64,000 nucleotides of DNA from Desmodus rotundus (lineage: Eukaryota > Chordata > Mammalia > Chiroptera > Phyllostomidae): NCBI RefSeq assembly GCF_022682495.2, contig NC_071389.1:45088239-45152238 (forward strand), written 5' to 3'. Shown here one piece after another: positions 1 to 13,000 of this stretch. The notes under the pieces were generated by a model. That model searched no databases. It was not told where the DNA came from and saw only the letters and a program-made list of their open reading frames with translations. The translations under genes were made by a program, and so were the position numbers. Position 1 is the first letter of the stretch, and every line of letters starts with the position of its first letter.

Positions 1-25
1 GTTCCTTTGTTCATTTGGTGTCACA

Positions 26-52
26 AGGTCAAAGGTGAATGACCTTTGACTC
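26..52. promoter_or_regulatory. Inverted pair of DR1-like nuclear receptor half-site repeats
   Basis: AGGTCA-A-AGGTGA (26-38) is a direct repeat with one-base spacing, as bound by RXR heterodimers or HNF4. It is followed at once by TGACCT-T-TGACTC (40-52), the same arrangement on the other strand. The core is a perfect 9-bp inverted repeat (28-36 and 42-50) around a 5-bp spacer. Binding is inferred from motif only. Confidence 0.4.
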
Positions 53-1763
53 TAGATGTTTCAGTGTAAACATCTAGATTTTAATTTTGAACTGCATATG
101 GGTCATGCTTGGGAAGTGTCTGGCAGGCCGTTGAGATTAGCCTGTAGTGTTATTTCTTTATCCCGCAAATATTTTCAGCCCCATAATCATGTTATGTGCC
201 TGGCAGTTAAGAAGCAAGGACAAAGCTGGAATGCGTGGTTGTAATGTGCTAACGCACAAATGAGTTTTGTACAACACCATGTTTCTAGACGTAACAGCTG
301 GCACACATGTAGGCAGCTCCAACTTTTCTCCCAACCCTGTTTTAACGTAGCACACATTAAAAAATCAAATGGTAACAGTCTAACCCCAGAGAGAAGTTGG
401 TTCTTATTATCGTTCCTATGAAAAATACAACATTGTGACTTAGCCAGGTGCTTTTGCACTTATGACACTTCTGATGTCACAAGGTCAAATAACGTGACAA
501 GCTTGGTCCTTAACCACTAAGTTTAATTTTATTTCAGGTCCTATTCTTTCCCCAGGAAGATGGGTTTTGCGTTTTGTCCTTATAGTACTGTACGGTGAAT
601 CTCAGTTTCTCAAGTCATTCTCCCCGCTTCATCTCAAACGTTCACCTCCGATCCTTTTAAAATGTGATTACCTGCAGGCCGGCAAAATGTCACAGATGCA
701 GCCTTTCTGGCTATTGGTGCCTGAAGGACGTGAGTTGCGCTCAAGATTCAACAAAGATTTTGCAGAATACTTTACATTACAGAAGGCCGATTCAGTTACA
801 TTACTTAACTTACATAAAAGAGTTACATATGTTTACACTTCAGTAAAATACTTTCTTGGGCTTTTACGTCTGTAAACATTATTTTACTTACGTTAGCTTC
901 TCCGTGTGATCCTCTCAATAGTGGTGGTAAAGTGGAGACTCCGCCTCCCCGGCCTCACCCCTGTTGTGCCAGGGAGGATGCAGACTCAGGAGAGGTTGTG
1001 TCAGGGCTCCAGGGTGCTTGGTTTGGAGTCCAGGTTTTCCTGATTCCAGATAATTTTCTTTCAGTGATAAACTGTTTTCACCGGTAGTAAAACTGGGGTG
1101 GTTTATCTGGCTCTTGAAATGCTAAACTATGTATTTCTTCTGAGAATTTTACTTGAGGCTATTGCATGACCCTCTGAAGTGTCTAAATTGGCTGAATATA
1201 ATGCTCCCAATAGTCTGGTTATCTTGTTTCTCAGTCTTAAGAACATGTTCCCATAGCGATTTGTGTCACGTGCGTGCGTGCGTGGGTCTGTGTCTGTAGA
1301 TGGACACCTTTGTCTTTAGAACTGTTGATGAGCATCGTCACCGCAGACAGCACCTGCATTTGGCTCTGCTGACAGTCTTGCTTTCTGAATTTCCCCTGTG
1401 TGACCTTCACTGGAGGAAGGACGGGAGACCTGCCACTCTGCTTAGAATACTGAGTTTCACCAGTGGCCTCTTATGGATTTTAGGGAGGGAGGGTCTTCTG
1501 ATTTTATTCCATCTTCCCTCTTTCTTGCCCTCCCTCTCTTCATCCCCAAGAATCTGGTCTCTAAAAGAAATTGCCAGCCTTAGGAAATAGACCCTATTGT
1601 AGCAAAGGACCAGGAATTTCCCTTGGGATTTTTGTGGGGGGTTTTGTGCAAAATTCAAAGTGTTTTCAAAGAAGACCAAAATTTAAAAAGCTGTCTGTAA
1701 TGTCTTTCAGGGGATGTGGCTTGTTTGGTATGATGACGTACAAATCTATCTTCACACTCATAG

Positions 1764-1965
1764 TTTATTAACTTGTTTTTTAGAGAGGGGAAAAGAGAGG
1801 GAGAGAAACATTGATGTGAGAGAGAAACATTAATTGGTTGCCCTCCGTGCACACTCTGACCTGAGACCAAACCTGCAGCCGAGGCATATGCCCTGACCAG
1901 GAGTCAGACCGGCAACCTTTGGCTTTGTGGGATGATGGCCAACCAACTGAGCCACACCAGCTGGG
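1764..1965 (-). mobile_element. VES-type bat SINE, minus strand
   Basis: Read on the minus strand, the element begins CCCAGCTGGTGTGGCTCAGT, the tRNA-derived head with an A-box-like segment. It continues through a CTGGTCAGGGCATATGCC segment and a tail with TTAATGTTTCTCTCTCACATC, and ends in a CTCTCTTTTCCCC run. The same layout recurs at 38562 and 44365. These elements mark the genome as chiropteran. Confidence 0.85.
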
Positions 1966-2304
1966 ATGCTTTACTAACTTTTTAATACTGGGTCAGTAAT
2001 TTCTTTTGAGGACCCGTCGGCCATAAGTGTTTCATGTCTTATGTTTTATGTTTCTTCTGGAGAAGAGGGAGCTCTGGCCAGGCCTCTTCCCTCAGTGTGT
2101 AATGAGCCTGAGAGATTGAACCAGTTCATCTTCAAGGTCATCTGCTACCTTTGAGATTGTTAGTGCTTCTCCTTGGTGTCTGTGTCCTACCACTCACAGG
2201 TGTCTGCTGTTTACTACTCAGTGCGCGTGCAAGAAGAAAACACGTGAATTTACAATCTCTGGTCGTCAGTCCCAGGAAGTCTCAGTCTCTTAGGTTTTCT
2301 GCAT

Positions 2305-2377
2305 TTACTCATTCAGCAGACATTTAAAAACCTGTGCACTTTACAGGGCTATGCCCTGGAGATAAACGCGGCAAAGG
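2305..2377 (-). repeat. L2 LINE 3'-end fragment
   Basis: TTTACTCATTCAGCAGACATTT followed by TATGCCCTGGAGATAAA resembles the complement of the L2 3' end, which ends with GTAGGCGCTCAATAAATATTTGTTGAATGA. It is short and diverged. Confidence 0.5.
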
Positions 2378-5300
2378 GTTTCTCTGTGTATATTAATTAG
2401 TGAGGGAGAAAAGTATGTAAATAGATTATTTTAAAGTCTGTTAAGTCCTTTTTTGAGGTTAAGTGGCCGGATGGACAAGCGCTACTGAGGAGCACAAACA
2501 GAGCCTGTGGATCCCACCCTCCCCAGGCCTCCGTCCACCTGCCTATTCTCCCCTTTATTTTTCCAGATACCCTTCGTTCTTCTTTTTCCTGCACCCCTCC
2601 TCAACCTGGTGATGAGGAAGATAAGGATAAATGTTTAATATGGTTTCAGATCCACTTCCAATCCCCCTTATGTTCACCTGTGCAATCTCCCAAACTCATG
2701 TGAGAAAGCGGATTAAATGGATAATAACTTGGAATCTAGACAGGAGACCCAAGATCACAGCAGGCTCCTCTCAATGATCTGTTTTGGTGGGGAAGTGGTG
2801 AAAAAGAAAGATGGCTGCTTCTATGATACTTAGACTTGAATGGAGAGAGAGATGCTATACTGCTCTGAAAGCCTTACCTTCCAAGGGCATTTGAAAGCAG
2901 CCCTTGTTTCCACTCTGGCTGAGTTGCTGAACCCTGAAGGTTTAATCCTTATTGCTGATAAGAACAAAAAGAATGTGACTTATCTCTCCAATCTCTGCAG
3001 AGATGGAAGGAAACGCCATTTCTTGGAACGCCTTATTTGACAGCTTTTCAGTTTGCCCATTAATTTAGGTGTTTGAATAAGTAAACGCAGTTGGGGGGGT
3101 TCAAGTATCATTTACTTTATGAATGTGATAGTTCTTTTTTGAAGTGATCCCACTCTTACCCCTTCCTCCACCATTTAAACAGAGTTTAAATATTTGCCAG
3201 TACAGATGTTTGATTTTTATCTTAGCTCATTCTTTGTTTAACTTTATTCTCATGGGTGGTTAAGTGGAAGATAAGGGCGTTCTTGTTTAATTCTTTTCAA
3301 CGTGTGTTGCTCAAATATTTGGAGAGCAGACACTTCCCAGAAAGAATGAGCAGGAGCCTGGTTGAATGGAGGAGAAGTGATACGTCTCCCTCGTATCATA
3401 GAAAACCAGACACTGTTGGGCTGTTACTGGGCCTAGAGCGTCTGGCAGGCATGGATGTTTCTCAGTGTCCAGATTGTCTTTTAAAGGCTCCTGCAGCTCC
3501 TGGTCAAGGGGGTTTGCCTCCTTGGCTTCCCAGGAAAATGCGTGCTGCTCTTAAAATGGAACCTGACCATTCAGTGCCCGGGAAGCAAGAGCCTGCCTTA
3601 CGCGGTGAACTCTGAGAGAGCAGCCCCACGGCATCTGCTCCAACACCAGCTTCTGATCTGATACCAGGTTTTGCTTCCAGAAGAAGTGGTGGGATATTTT
3701 TTTTTTAACCTTTTGCACCTGTCTCAGCATTTTAGCAGTGATTAAAAACAAGCCACCGACAAGTGAAAAACACCCACTACCCTATTCGCTGTCATCATAT
3801 TGGCTTTGTTTATGGACTGCCTTATCAATTGTAAGCCTTGCTCTTCTGAGACATCCACAGGGATTTGCTTTTTGAAACGGTACCATATAAAAATGTGTCC
3901 GTGAATAACATCACATTTCACCACCGCCCTCGGAACCGTGGGTGTGGTTTTTGCCAGGCAAATCCCTTTCCATAGGAAATTTAAACAAAGACCAAGAAAG
4001 AGATTCAGGAAGTAAACCCCAACTGGTGCATGTGTCTCTTTCCTTTTATATCTTTTTCTTTCTAAACTGGGACTCCACCGAAAAGTTGATTTGCACTGTG
4101 AATCGAGGCTGAATGAAATCCAATTGGAACTCACTTGAACAGTTTTGATGTAAGATTCAAAGCTTCTGCAAATTTATTTTATCTTCTACATTTGCTGATA
4201 TCCTGCTTGTAAATCCTGTTGAAGGAGAATAAAAATGACTGCAGCCTGATGGGAATTAAATGTCTGAAGTTCAAAGCAGTTTGCACATCAGAGCAAACGT
4301 CAATCAAATGAACATCTTGCAAGCCAGGCAGGGAGTGAATTTCTCCATGGGGAAGAGATCAAAGTGGGAGTCACAGTTCTGTTTGCTCCCTCGGGATGCA
4401 GTTTCGATCAGTTGTTCATGAAAGTAAATCCAGAAGGAAGTTTTTCTTTTAACTTAAGGGGGTAGGAAAGATGGAGTTATTTCTCTTGAAACTGAATTTC
4501 AGGCACTGGTTTTATCTTATAAAAATAAGCATAGAAAGCAATCATAATCCAGCATCTCCTTTTTTTTTTTTTTTTTCAGAGAGGATCTACAGGAGATTTA
4601 GAAAGGATTATTCTCATATTGTTAATACTTTTTTAAAGCGCAGATATAAAGATAATTTGAGTTGCCTGCACATTTTATGTGAAAATGTATTATTATACCA
4701 GCTCCTGACCTTTCCATAAACCTGGAATTATATAAATGAGACTGGCAGCTAAAATCTTTTAAGTAACCCCTAAGAGTCAGTGACGTGTTTTGATAAAGTA
4801 TCATAAGCATGAACTTTATATTTCTCAGAGTCTCCAAATCAGGGTGAATGGCATGTTTCTTTTTATAAATGGCACACATTCATAAAATGCGTTCCTGTCT
4901 TAGGCAAAGCAACCCCTCGGGGGCCCAGAGGTAGCTTAGGTAACAAGATGGCTAAGTTTTCCTCCATGTTTGGAGTCCAGAAGAAAAGCAGGCACTAGTG
5001 CGTGTGGGTGAAGAGATAATCACAGGGTTTTGGCTCCTGTAATTTTTTCTCCTAGCTGGCTCACCAGCTTGGGACACAGTGTTCTCCTGTATCTCTTAAG
5101 CCCCCTGTTGACACCTGCTTCCCCCACCTGACCAGCATGTGGCATAGGCAGGGATAGCAGAGGTTCATTTCTACGCATTTCATGCTAACTCAGCTGGGGT
5201 GTGTGGGCTCCAGGGCTGAGACTCAGCGCGTGAAGGAACTCAGACAATTGAGACCACAATGAGACTGTTGCCACTTAATAGCATCTAGCAAGGAGCAGGA

Positions 5301-6474
5301 TGAAGGAGAGTGGTTGGCACGTCTCTGAATTCTTGAAATACCAGAATGGGTTGGGGGGGAGGGTGCTGATAGGAGTAAATTAACTTAAAACCGCCAGCAT
5401 TTGCTACATGCAGGTTACTCAGAAAGCAAGGATTAAAATAAATCATATTCTGAAATGAAGTAACTGTCTGTTTCACCCTTACTAGTAAACTTTTGAAACC
5501 CAGATGTCCTTGAGCTAACGAGCAGAGGGGGCAAAATTGCCCTCTGCCTGAGGTTCTCCTGCAAGGTGCTTATTTATTATCTCTAAAACATTGGGAAGAT
5601 TCTATGGATTCCTTCAGGAAAAGAACTTCGGGCATTTTATGGTTTTTTGGTGGTTTGTTTTTTTTAATTTTTTGGTTTTTGGATCAAGTCGGACCTCTGG
5701 AAGGCTGCGTGTTGGCACCACGTCAGCTGGAGTTTCCCTGAGCTGTGTATTATGTCTTGCCCACACTGACATAAACTTAAATTGTGGCCATTATCCACTA
5801 CGTCCCTCAGCATTCTGTATTCATTGTCCCATGTGAGAATTTTTCAGAATTTAGTGCAATTTTCTCTTCCTTAGTCTTTTCTCATATTTTACATTATCTC
5901 TGTTGTACATAACCCATTTGTTCAGGGTCCTCAGATTACCAGAACGCCAGGGTTTTCTCCTCAGGGGAGAAAGTTGGCACCAGGAAAAGCAGAAACTAGG
6001 GTGAACTGGCCCCAGGTCTGCTGTGCATCTCTGTTCTGTGTAGACAATAAATATATGTCGGCTCTTCTGTCTTTTAAACCTCTCTGATTTCAGTGGTGAA
6101 TGGAAGGGAGCTTGGGGCTTTCCTAGAATGAAATAATAAAATAACTCAAATTGGCCAATTCCATAGCTACCCCAGTGGTGAACATTTTTTTTAAATCTGA
6201 GTTATCTATAGTAAATACAGAACACCTGTCTTTAATATTGTCTTCCTTTTCCTCCCCATCCACATCTTTATCCGTGAAGTTCTCCATCTAGCCATCCACT
6301 GTGAAGCCTTATGTTTAGCTACTGTCATTTTCTGTTAAGTAAAAAGCAAAGATTTCCCCTAAGCTGTACAATCTTTCAGCATAATCCTTTCCTTTGAAAG
6401 AACTGACTTCTACTTCTGCTGTTTTAGATAATGTTGGTGGTGATTTATTTGTTGATTTATTGAGATACAGTGTA

Positions 6475-6715
6475 ATGTAGTCATTATGAATAAGAGCACC
6501 AATATAGTGTCTTCACATCTTGGTTCAGCTAATCTCCAGCTGTCAACCTGGGGCTTCTTAATTTAAAATTTTTGTGCCTCAGTTTCCTGGTCTTCAAACA
6601 GAGATAATTAATAGTATTTCCTTCAGGGTTTGAGAAGATTGGATGAGTTAGTCCATGTAAAGCACTTGAAATATACTTGACATATGATAAGCACTTAGTA
6701 GCTGTTAACTGTTAT
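6475..6715 (+). repeat. MIR SINE, plus strand
   Basis: Shows the MIR order: a TAGTCATTATGAATAAGAGC-like head, CTTGGTTCAGCTAA, GTGCCTCAGTTTCCTGGTCTTC, then GGGTTTGAGAAGATTGGATGA and GTAAAGCACTTGAAATATAC. This is an old, diverged copy. Confidence 0.75.
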
Positions 6716-6734
6716 CATTACTAATACATTTAAT

Positions 6735-6965
6735 ACTGGTTATTATTATTTGTTAAATGCTTACTATGTACTAGGCTCTTAACCATTTTCTGATTTAATT
6801 CTTAACACTTTATGAAATAGGGACTATTATTAGTACCATTTTATAGATGAGGGAAAGAGAGGCTTAGAAAATCTAAGTCATGTGCCATGTGTGTGTGTGT
6901 GTGTGTATCAGTAAGCAACTCAAACCCAAACTCCAGTCCAGGTCTAGGTGCCTCTCAAGCCCCTG
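6735..6965 (-). repeat. MIR SINE, minus strand, with internal TG repeat
   Basis: TTAATTCTTAACACTTTATGAAATAGGGA, ATTTTATAGATGAGGGAAAGAGAGGC and CCAAACTCCAGTCCAGGTCT follow the complement of MIR. A TG run (6888-6906) has expanded inside it. Confidence 0.65.
6888..6906 (+). repeat. TG dinucleotide microsatellite
   Basis: About nine uninterrupted TG units within an old MIR copy. Confidence 0.9.
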
Positions 6966-9404
6966 CCCCTGACAGTGACATCAGCATGCTTTGCCAGGGT
7001 GGCAGTGCCTTATTCATCATATAGCTTTGATTGAATAAAACACCAGACCTTTCCAGTGACTTAGCTCTCTGCCTTTCCTCATTAGTCAGTCACTAATGAG
7101 AATTGATGAGGCACACTTCCCAGCAATGTGCTAGACCTGAGAGGGAAATATAAACCCTCAAGTAACTCACAGCCCCATCAGGGGAATGAGGCTTCTCAAA
7201 CATGTGGCAGGTGTTAGGGAGCACTAGGAGTTCCGGGGCTGGTGGTAGGGTTTAGACTATAAGGCTTCCGTAGCAAATCAGAGAAGGCAAAGTAAGTGAG
7301 ATAACTTGCTCGTTATTTATAAAAATCTTATTTTAAAATTGTTGTTGATTAGTATTTTGTTGGTATCAATGGAATCTAAAACCAGTTGAGCTGTGGACAT
7401 CAATCATGACAACACTATGTTAAACCTGATTTCAAGACAGTATAAAAAATTAGGAAAAAAGACATAAGCACGGATTAAGACACAGAATGACACCGGTCAG
7501 TTTGGAGGAGGAAGGGCCATCGCAGGCTGGAAATGACCGCAGGATGTTCAGGGAGGAGGACGGGAAGAGCCGGGCTCTCCGGGGGCAGTGGACCCCGGAG
7601 AGCATCCCAGTCGGGACCCAACAGTTGAAGGACAGGTCTGGTTAGCACGGTGGGTTGGGAGATGGTGGGAAAGAAGGTTGGGTAGCTGATTGATGACAGG
7701 CTCCACATCGTGAAGCCTTTTTATGATGACAAATATTTGCTGAGCGCCTACTTTTGTTAATGAGTCATTTTTTATGTTACAAGAATGTTTTCTTTAATGC
7801 TCTCAGAGTCGATCTTTTCCGTACAGAAAAGAAAACAATCTGTAAAAATAGCTACCTGGTCTCCCCAGTCCGCAGGAGCAAGCGTTCATTTCGCAAAGGC
7901 CCAGGGGATCCATGCGTGCCCAGTACTGGATGTGGGCCTTCCCGAGGGGTGGGGCTAATAGCACAGGTCCTGGCTGTGGAGACTTCATCTGGGGGAAAAG
8001 GGGATCTCCCCAAACTTAACAGTTTATCTGGAAAATTTTTTTAGAAACTCTTGAGTTGACCCTTTCAGCAGGTTCTTCCTTATGTGTCACCTCAATTGAG
8101 CCATGTAGTGTGTGGCTCATCCTTGGACAGGGAGTCGGGTGATGGAATTCAAGTTCGTTTTAGGTCTGCGACTTTCTTTGTGGTCCTTAGTGTCACTTTT
8201 CCCAACTGTGAAGTGCGGAGGTCTAAAAGGGATTTGCAGCTTGACCAGTGAAGTCCAGATGTGAATTGCAGGCAGACCCACAAAAGCCTGCATGTGATCT
8301 GGTCTTACTAAAAAGTCCATGAGGGCATGGGTTTAATGTGGCATCTGCAGCATGGAGAGCAAGTGGGCCGCTCGTGTAATGCTGCTGTTGCTCAATAGAA
8401 GTTCAAGGGCTAAAGCAAGAGCGGGACTGTGAGACTCTCCTGCTTTGCCGGCAGCACACAGCCAGCTGCTGGTGTACTGATCTCCTCTTTTCCCTCCTCC
8501 TGCGGTTTTCAAGGCAGCAGTCTTCTCGTCTAGACAAATTGGGACAGGTCCAAGAAGAGTGACCATGTGGTGAAGCAACCGTGTCCTTGGAGGCACAGTT
8601 GACAGTGTTGATGTGATTCTGTAGTAGGTGAGAGGCTGGACAAAAGGTCTCTTAAAATCCAGTTACCTCCTTCTCTGAGATGATTGTGTTTCAAAACAAA
8701 ATGTTTAACTTTTGCTTGGAACCCAACACACTGTGTGCAAACCTAGCCCCCTTGCTATAGTCTGTTCAGTTTTGTAGGTCTTAGGAGGTCCGATCAACAG
8801 ATCATCCAAGTTCATGTGCATAATCGAGTGTGTCTTGAGCTTTGGGATTGTGTCTCCTGGGTGACACAGGTGATGCAGCCTCTCTGCCTGTGGTAATGGA
8901 ATTTCATTAATGGCATTTATCATCTGAGGTACACATTTTAGCACAAGTTTTAAAAAACCTGATTTCAGATTGAATTTAGCTTTGGGGAGAGGGGGACTCT
9001 TAGAAGTGTTATGAGTCCTCCCAATACCTGAAATCCTAAATAGATTACTTACAAGTGCAAATTTTTATCTCTCTTGTTACTTCTGGATTAAATTCACTTT
9101 TAAAAGTACTCTTAGTGACTAATGAGTTGGTACATTTTACTGTTATTTTTTTGAAGATTGTTGTTAGCTCTAGCAAATGACTCCTCGATCGCGGTGGCGT
9201 TTATTGGTCAGCCGGTAGCCAAGGTGCTGCTGACGTTCCCGCTCCAGGACTGGCACTGTGCTAACGCCAGAAAGCAGAAAGGACTTGGTTTACATTACAG
9301 TCTAGATGGTCCAAGCTACGCCACGTAGAATGAAAGGAACTTGGGTACAGTATTTCTAATATTTTTTACAGCTTTGGAAAATGAGTTTTACTACTTCTTT
9401 TCCT

Positions 9405-9515
9405 CTAGATAAGAAAACGGAGACTCAGGAAAATTAAACAATTTGTCCAAGGACAGACATTTAATAGTGACCTAGCAGAGATTCTAATCTAGGTCTTTCC
9501 TACTCTGTAGCCATT
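9405..9515 (-). repeat. MIR fragment, minus strand
   Basis: GATAAGAAAACGGAGACTCAGG, AATTTGTCCAAGGACAGAC and TTCTAATCTAGGTCTTTCC match the complement of the MIR core. Confidence 0.65.
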
Positions 9516-9939
9516 CTTTCTCCTTCACTACTATATATTTTTGTTCTTGGTTGTTGATTTTCAGATAGGATAATTTAAAGAATTCTTTCTTTCATATGTG
9601 ACATTAGAGCTCAAGTCTGAATTTTTTTAATTCTAGTCTGAATTTACTTTCCTCATGATTTTACCCGACTTAGATTCATGAAGAAAAGTTGGTTTGTAGG
9701 GTGGTTATTTCTTTATCTCCTGAGAATTGAACTTGATTTCTAAAACCTTGTAGATGCAAATTTTTCCCCCAGACTGTTCTGCGGTGATTTTTTTTTAATA
9801 TTTAAAATCTAAATCATAAGTTTACAGTTTATGAGCTGATCTATTTTATATACAATATAAACTCTTATTTTTGTTGGTTTGTTTTTCTAGACTGAATAAC
9901 CACCAAATAAATATTGCTAATTTTCTCCTATTCTTCCAG

Positions 9940-10046
9940 GTTCGATGGGAACTTCAATACCAATGTATCTAGAACAATTAGCTGTGATCGCCTTTCCACC
10001 ACTGTTAATAGCCGGGCCTTCAATCCAGGACGAGACTTGAATTCAG
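9940..10046 (+). CDS. CACHD1: CACHD1 exon w1
   Basis: 107 nt, phase 2 in and phase 1 out, between TTCTTCCAG and GTCAGT. It encodes residues 1-35 plus the first base of V36, beginning [10 protein letters not shown] with an N-glycosylation sequon at N8. It belongs to the extracellular region before the VWA domain, which in alpha2delta proteins forms part of the first Cache fold. The first base completes a codon begun in an upstream exon outside the window. Confidence 0.96.
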
Positions 10047-13000
10047 GTCAGTGCTCTTTCAGTTTTATAAAAATAAACTATATTGCACCGCATTCAAGTA
10101 TATGAATGAATGTATTGCTTTAGATATTTTCCTTTTAATTTTGAAGAAAAATATATACTTAAAATAGGATATCCTGCTGGAAAGTTGACATTCATAAGAA
10201 GGAGAGGAAGAAGAAAATCAACCACCATGTGTTGAGCACTTTCTCTCTAGCTGTCTGTAGCACATGCCAAGCACCTTGCTAGGCTCTTAATCCATCATCT
10301 CAGTGTTAGGGGTTTTACATTTGTTGTTAGAAAGGTTACTTTAGAGACCCAGTTATCTTTGCAACAGGAGGTGTTGAATCTCATTTGTTTTTCTACTTAC
10401 AATTTTTAATTTGTGTCGGGGGGTGTTTTGGAAGAATGGCGAGGGAGCTTTTCTACTAAAACAGTGACATAGTGCTTTAGATTGCGTTTGAGCCTTCCTC
10501 CTGGTCTCAGTGGAACTCAGTTATATAGAGAACTCCTAAGGTACCTGTGTACACATTACTGCAAAGTGACTTGGTGTCTCTACTGTCTTGCCCCAGAGTT
10601 TCAGTTTATATGTGTCCCCCCTTTGTCTTGTTACACACACTTGCTGTTTGATGAACCTCAGAACCTAAAGCCTTCACCATTTCAGAGCTGGAAGGGGCTT
10701 TAGAAATCACACACCAGTCTCAATTCTTGGATTTTACCAAGGAAAAATCAAAGGTTAGAAGGGTCCTAAGACTTCCTGTATTGCCAGAGAGATGAAGGAT
10801 CTGATCCGTAAATAGGAAGAACTGTATCTCCCAAATTCCAGGTCTCTTGCAGACATGTAAAACCCAAGAGAAAAGCCAGAGGACCAGAACATTTGTTTTT
10901 AGAGGCCCATCCAGTCGTGGTCCAGGGGAATAATGTAGTCTTTGGGAATTGTGTACATAAGCTAGGTAATCTGTTAGATCTGGGAAGGTAGAACTATAAG
11001 CTTTTTGTTGCTTTATATAGCTATAAAACTATAGCTGCTGGCTAAGTGGTCCAACCCAAGTCAGCCAGACATATGTTGTCTAGAACAACTCATTGAATGG
11101 CCTCAGTTATTTTTTTATTGGTCTGAAAATCTGGAAACCTTCTAGAGCAGGTGAGGTTTACTACTAGAAAGGATACTAAATGAAAATAATTTTAATAAAA
11201 AACATAACTGAAGGGACTACAGCAGGGCATAGAATGGGCAGAGGAAATGAATTATGGAAGGTACATAGCTGGAACTTGAGTCTCCTGGTTCCCAGATTCA
11301 GTACTGATCCCTCTTCCTTCAAATTTGCACAGTAAAATAAGACGTGTTGCTGGGTCTGAAGACTTGTGGTAGAAATAGCAGTCTTTGAACAGGATCAGAT
11401 TTAAATGTCACAGGACTACACAATTTAATCCAACAATGTGTATAGTTACAATTTTTACAGCACATGTTACCTTGTGGGTATTTGGTTATTTTGTTGTTGT
11501 TGTTAATTTTTTTTACAGTCTTATTTTTTTCAGTTGGAATTAATAAGAAAAAATCAGTGCATTCCAGATATAAATATAGAGATAGATAGATAGATACAAT
11601 CCAGAAGGATTTACTCATAAATGTTAATAGTTTAGTGATGGAACAGTGGGCTATTTTTACTTCTAATTTTCTTAATTTTAAACTAAGCATGTATTGCTTT
11701 GTAACCAGGGGGCAAATAAAACAAGAAGCAATTATAGACTACTTTCCATTGTATTTTCACCTTTTTCTGGTAGACAGCACCTTTACTGACAAGTCTCTGG
11801 TACTGGATCCTGTCTGGTGTTGAGGTTCTAGATGACATGCCATCACCCTCCTGGCTGTGTGACTGGGGCAGTAAGAAGGGTGGGCTGAGGCAGATGGAGG
11901 CTGGGACACCTCACCTGGGAGTCAGAGCAATGCTTCCCTGCCGTGGTCACGCACCTTAATGGGCCACATCTTGGAGTATCTGGAAGCTGCTGCAGACATG
12001 GCTATATCCTCACTGCCTTATTTTATACCCGTGTATAATAAGGAGCACGTTGTTGAGATCTAGCTCCATCATTAATAGTCATATTATTGTGCCTTTTTCT
12101 TAGTGAATATAAAAGCCATTTATTCTGCCAGGTAATGGTCTCCCACCTACTAACTAGAATGAAAAAGTACAATAAAAATTCATTCAACAAATACATGTTA
12201 AGCATCTTCAATGTGGTAAACACTCTCCCTTGAATTCGATAAGAAGAGTGTGGTGAGGGTGGAGGTATATAGTTAAAGATCAGGTGTTGAATTTTGCCAT
12301 TTCTAAGAGCATGTCTCAAGTAGAACATACTACCTAACAAGAGCTGTTCTCAGCACCGTTGACATAGCTAGATTTACAGGCAGCTTTTGGCAATATTCAG
12401 GTATTTGAGAACTGACTTGCTTGCATGTCGAGTTTGTGACATTCCACCAGGCAGTGGCTGCATCCCAAAGTCCACATTCTTGAGCAATCATCTGTAATAG
12501 GAGTGGAGTGGTAGAGGGTGAAAGGTGACCTCAGAGCTCCTTCTTTCCTCCTCCCTAGCTCATGCCCCCTTTTCAGAGCAAAATTAATGTACTTCACTGG
12601 CTATCGCGTGTCTGATATTTACATCTGTAAGATGTCCAGCCCTAGGCTCTTTCAGACTGTATATAATCCATCAATGAGTCCCTAATTGATAACACAGTTT
12701 CAGGTTGCCTTTAAGACTAGCTGGAAACAGACTCACATAAATTGTAAATGATTTCTTAAGTTCATTTATCCAAAACTAGGTCACGTGTCCATCCATCCAA
12801 CACACATGTGTATTCTTTTTCTTAAAACCAGTGCTGCCAGATCTCTACTTTTCTAAATTGACTCCTTGTCCCTGATTCCATTCAAATAACTAATGTTTGA
12901 CAGTGCATGTGTTATATTATGGTGCTGGTAATGTTTTGTTCAGGTTCTTTCTTGCTTTTATCCCTAGTTGCTCACTCTCTCTCTCTTTTTTTTCCTTCAA

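Larger units (their letters stand above)
1..9939 (+). other. CACHD1 upstream intron, 3' part
   Basis: No coding exon is visible. The stretch holds a nuclear-receptor-like palindrome near the left edge, a minus-strand VES-type SINE (about 1764-1965), L2 and MIR relics (2305-2377, 6475-6965, 7100-7200, 9405-9515) and a TG repeat (6888-6906). The rest looks unique and includes a repeat-poor block at 3700-4350. The intron ends with the pyrimidine-rich acceptor CTATTCTTCCAG before 9940. Confidence 0.85.

Noticed and set aside
3742..4134. 130-codon minus-strand open frame
   Set aside because: No recognisable domain, no splice context and ordinary length for chance. The block is better explained as non-coding.
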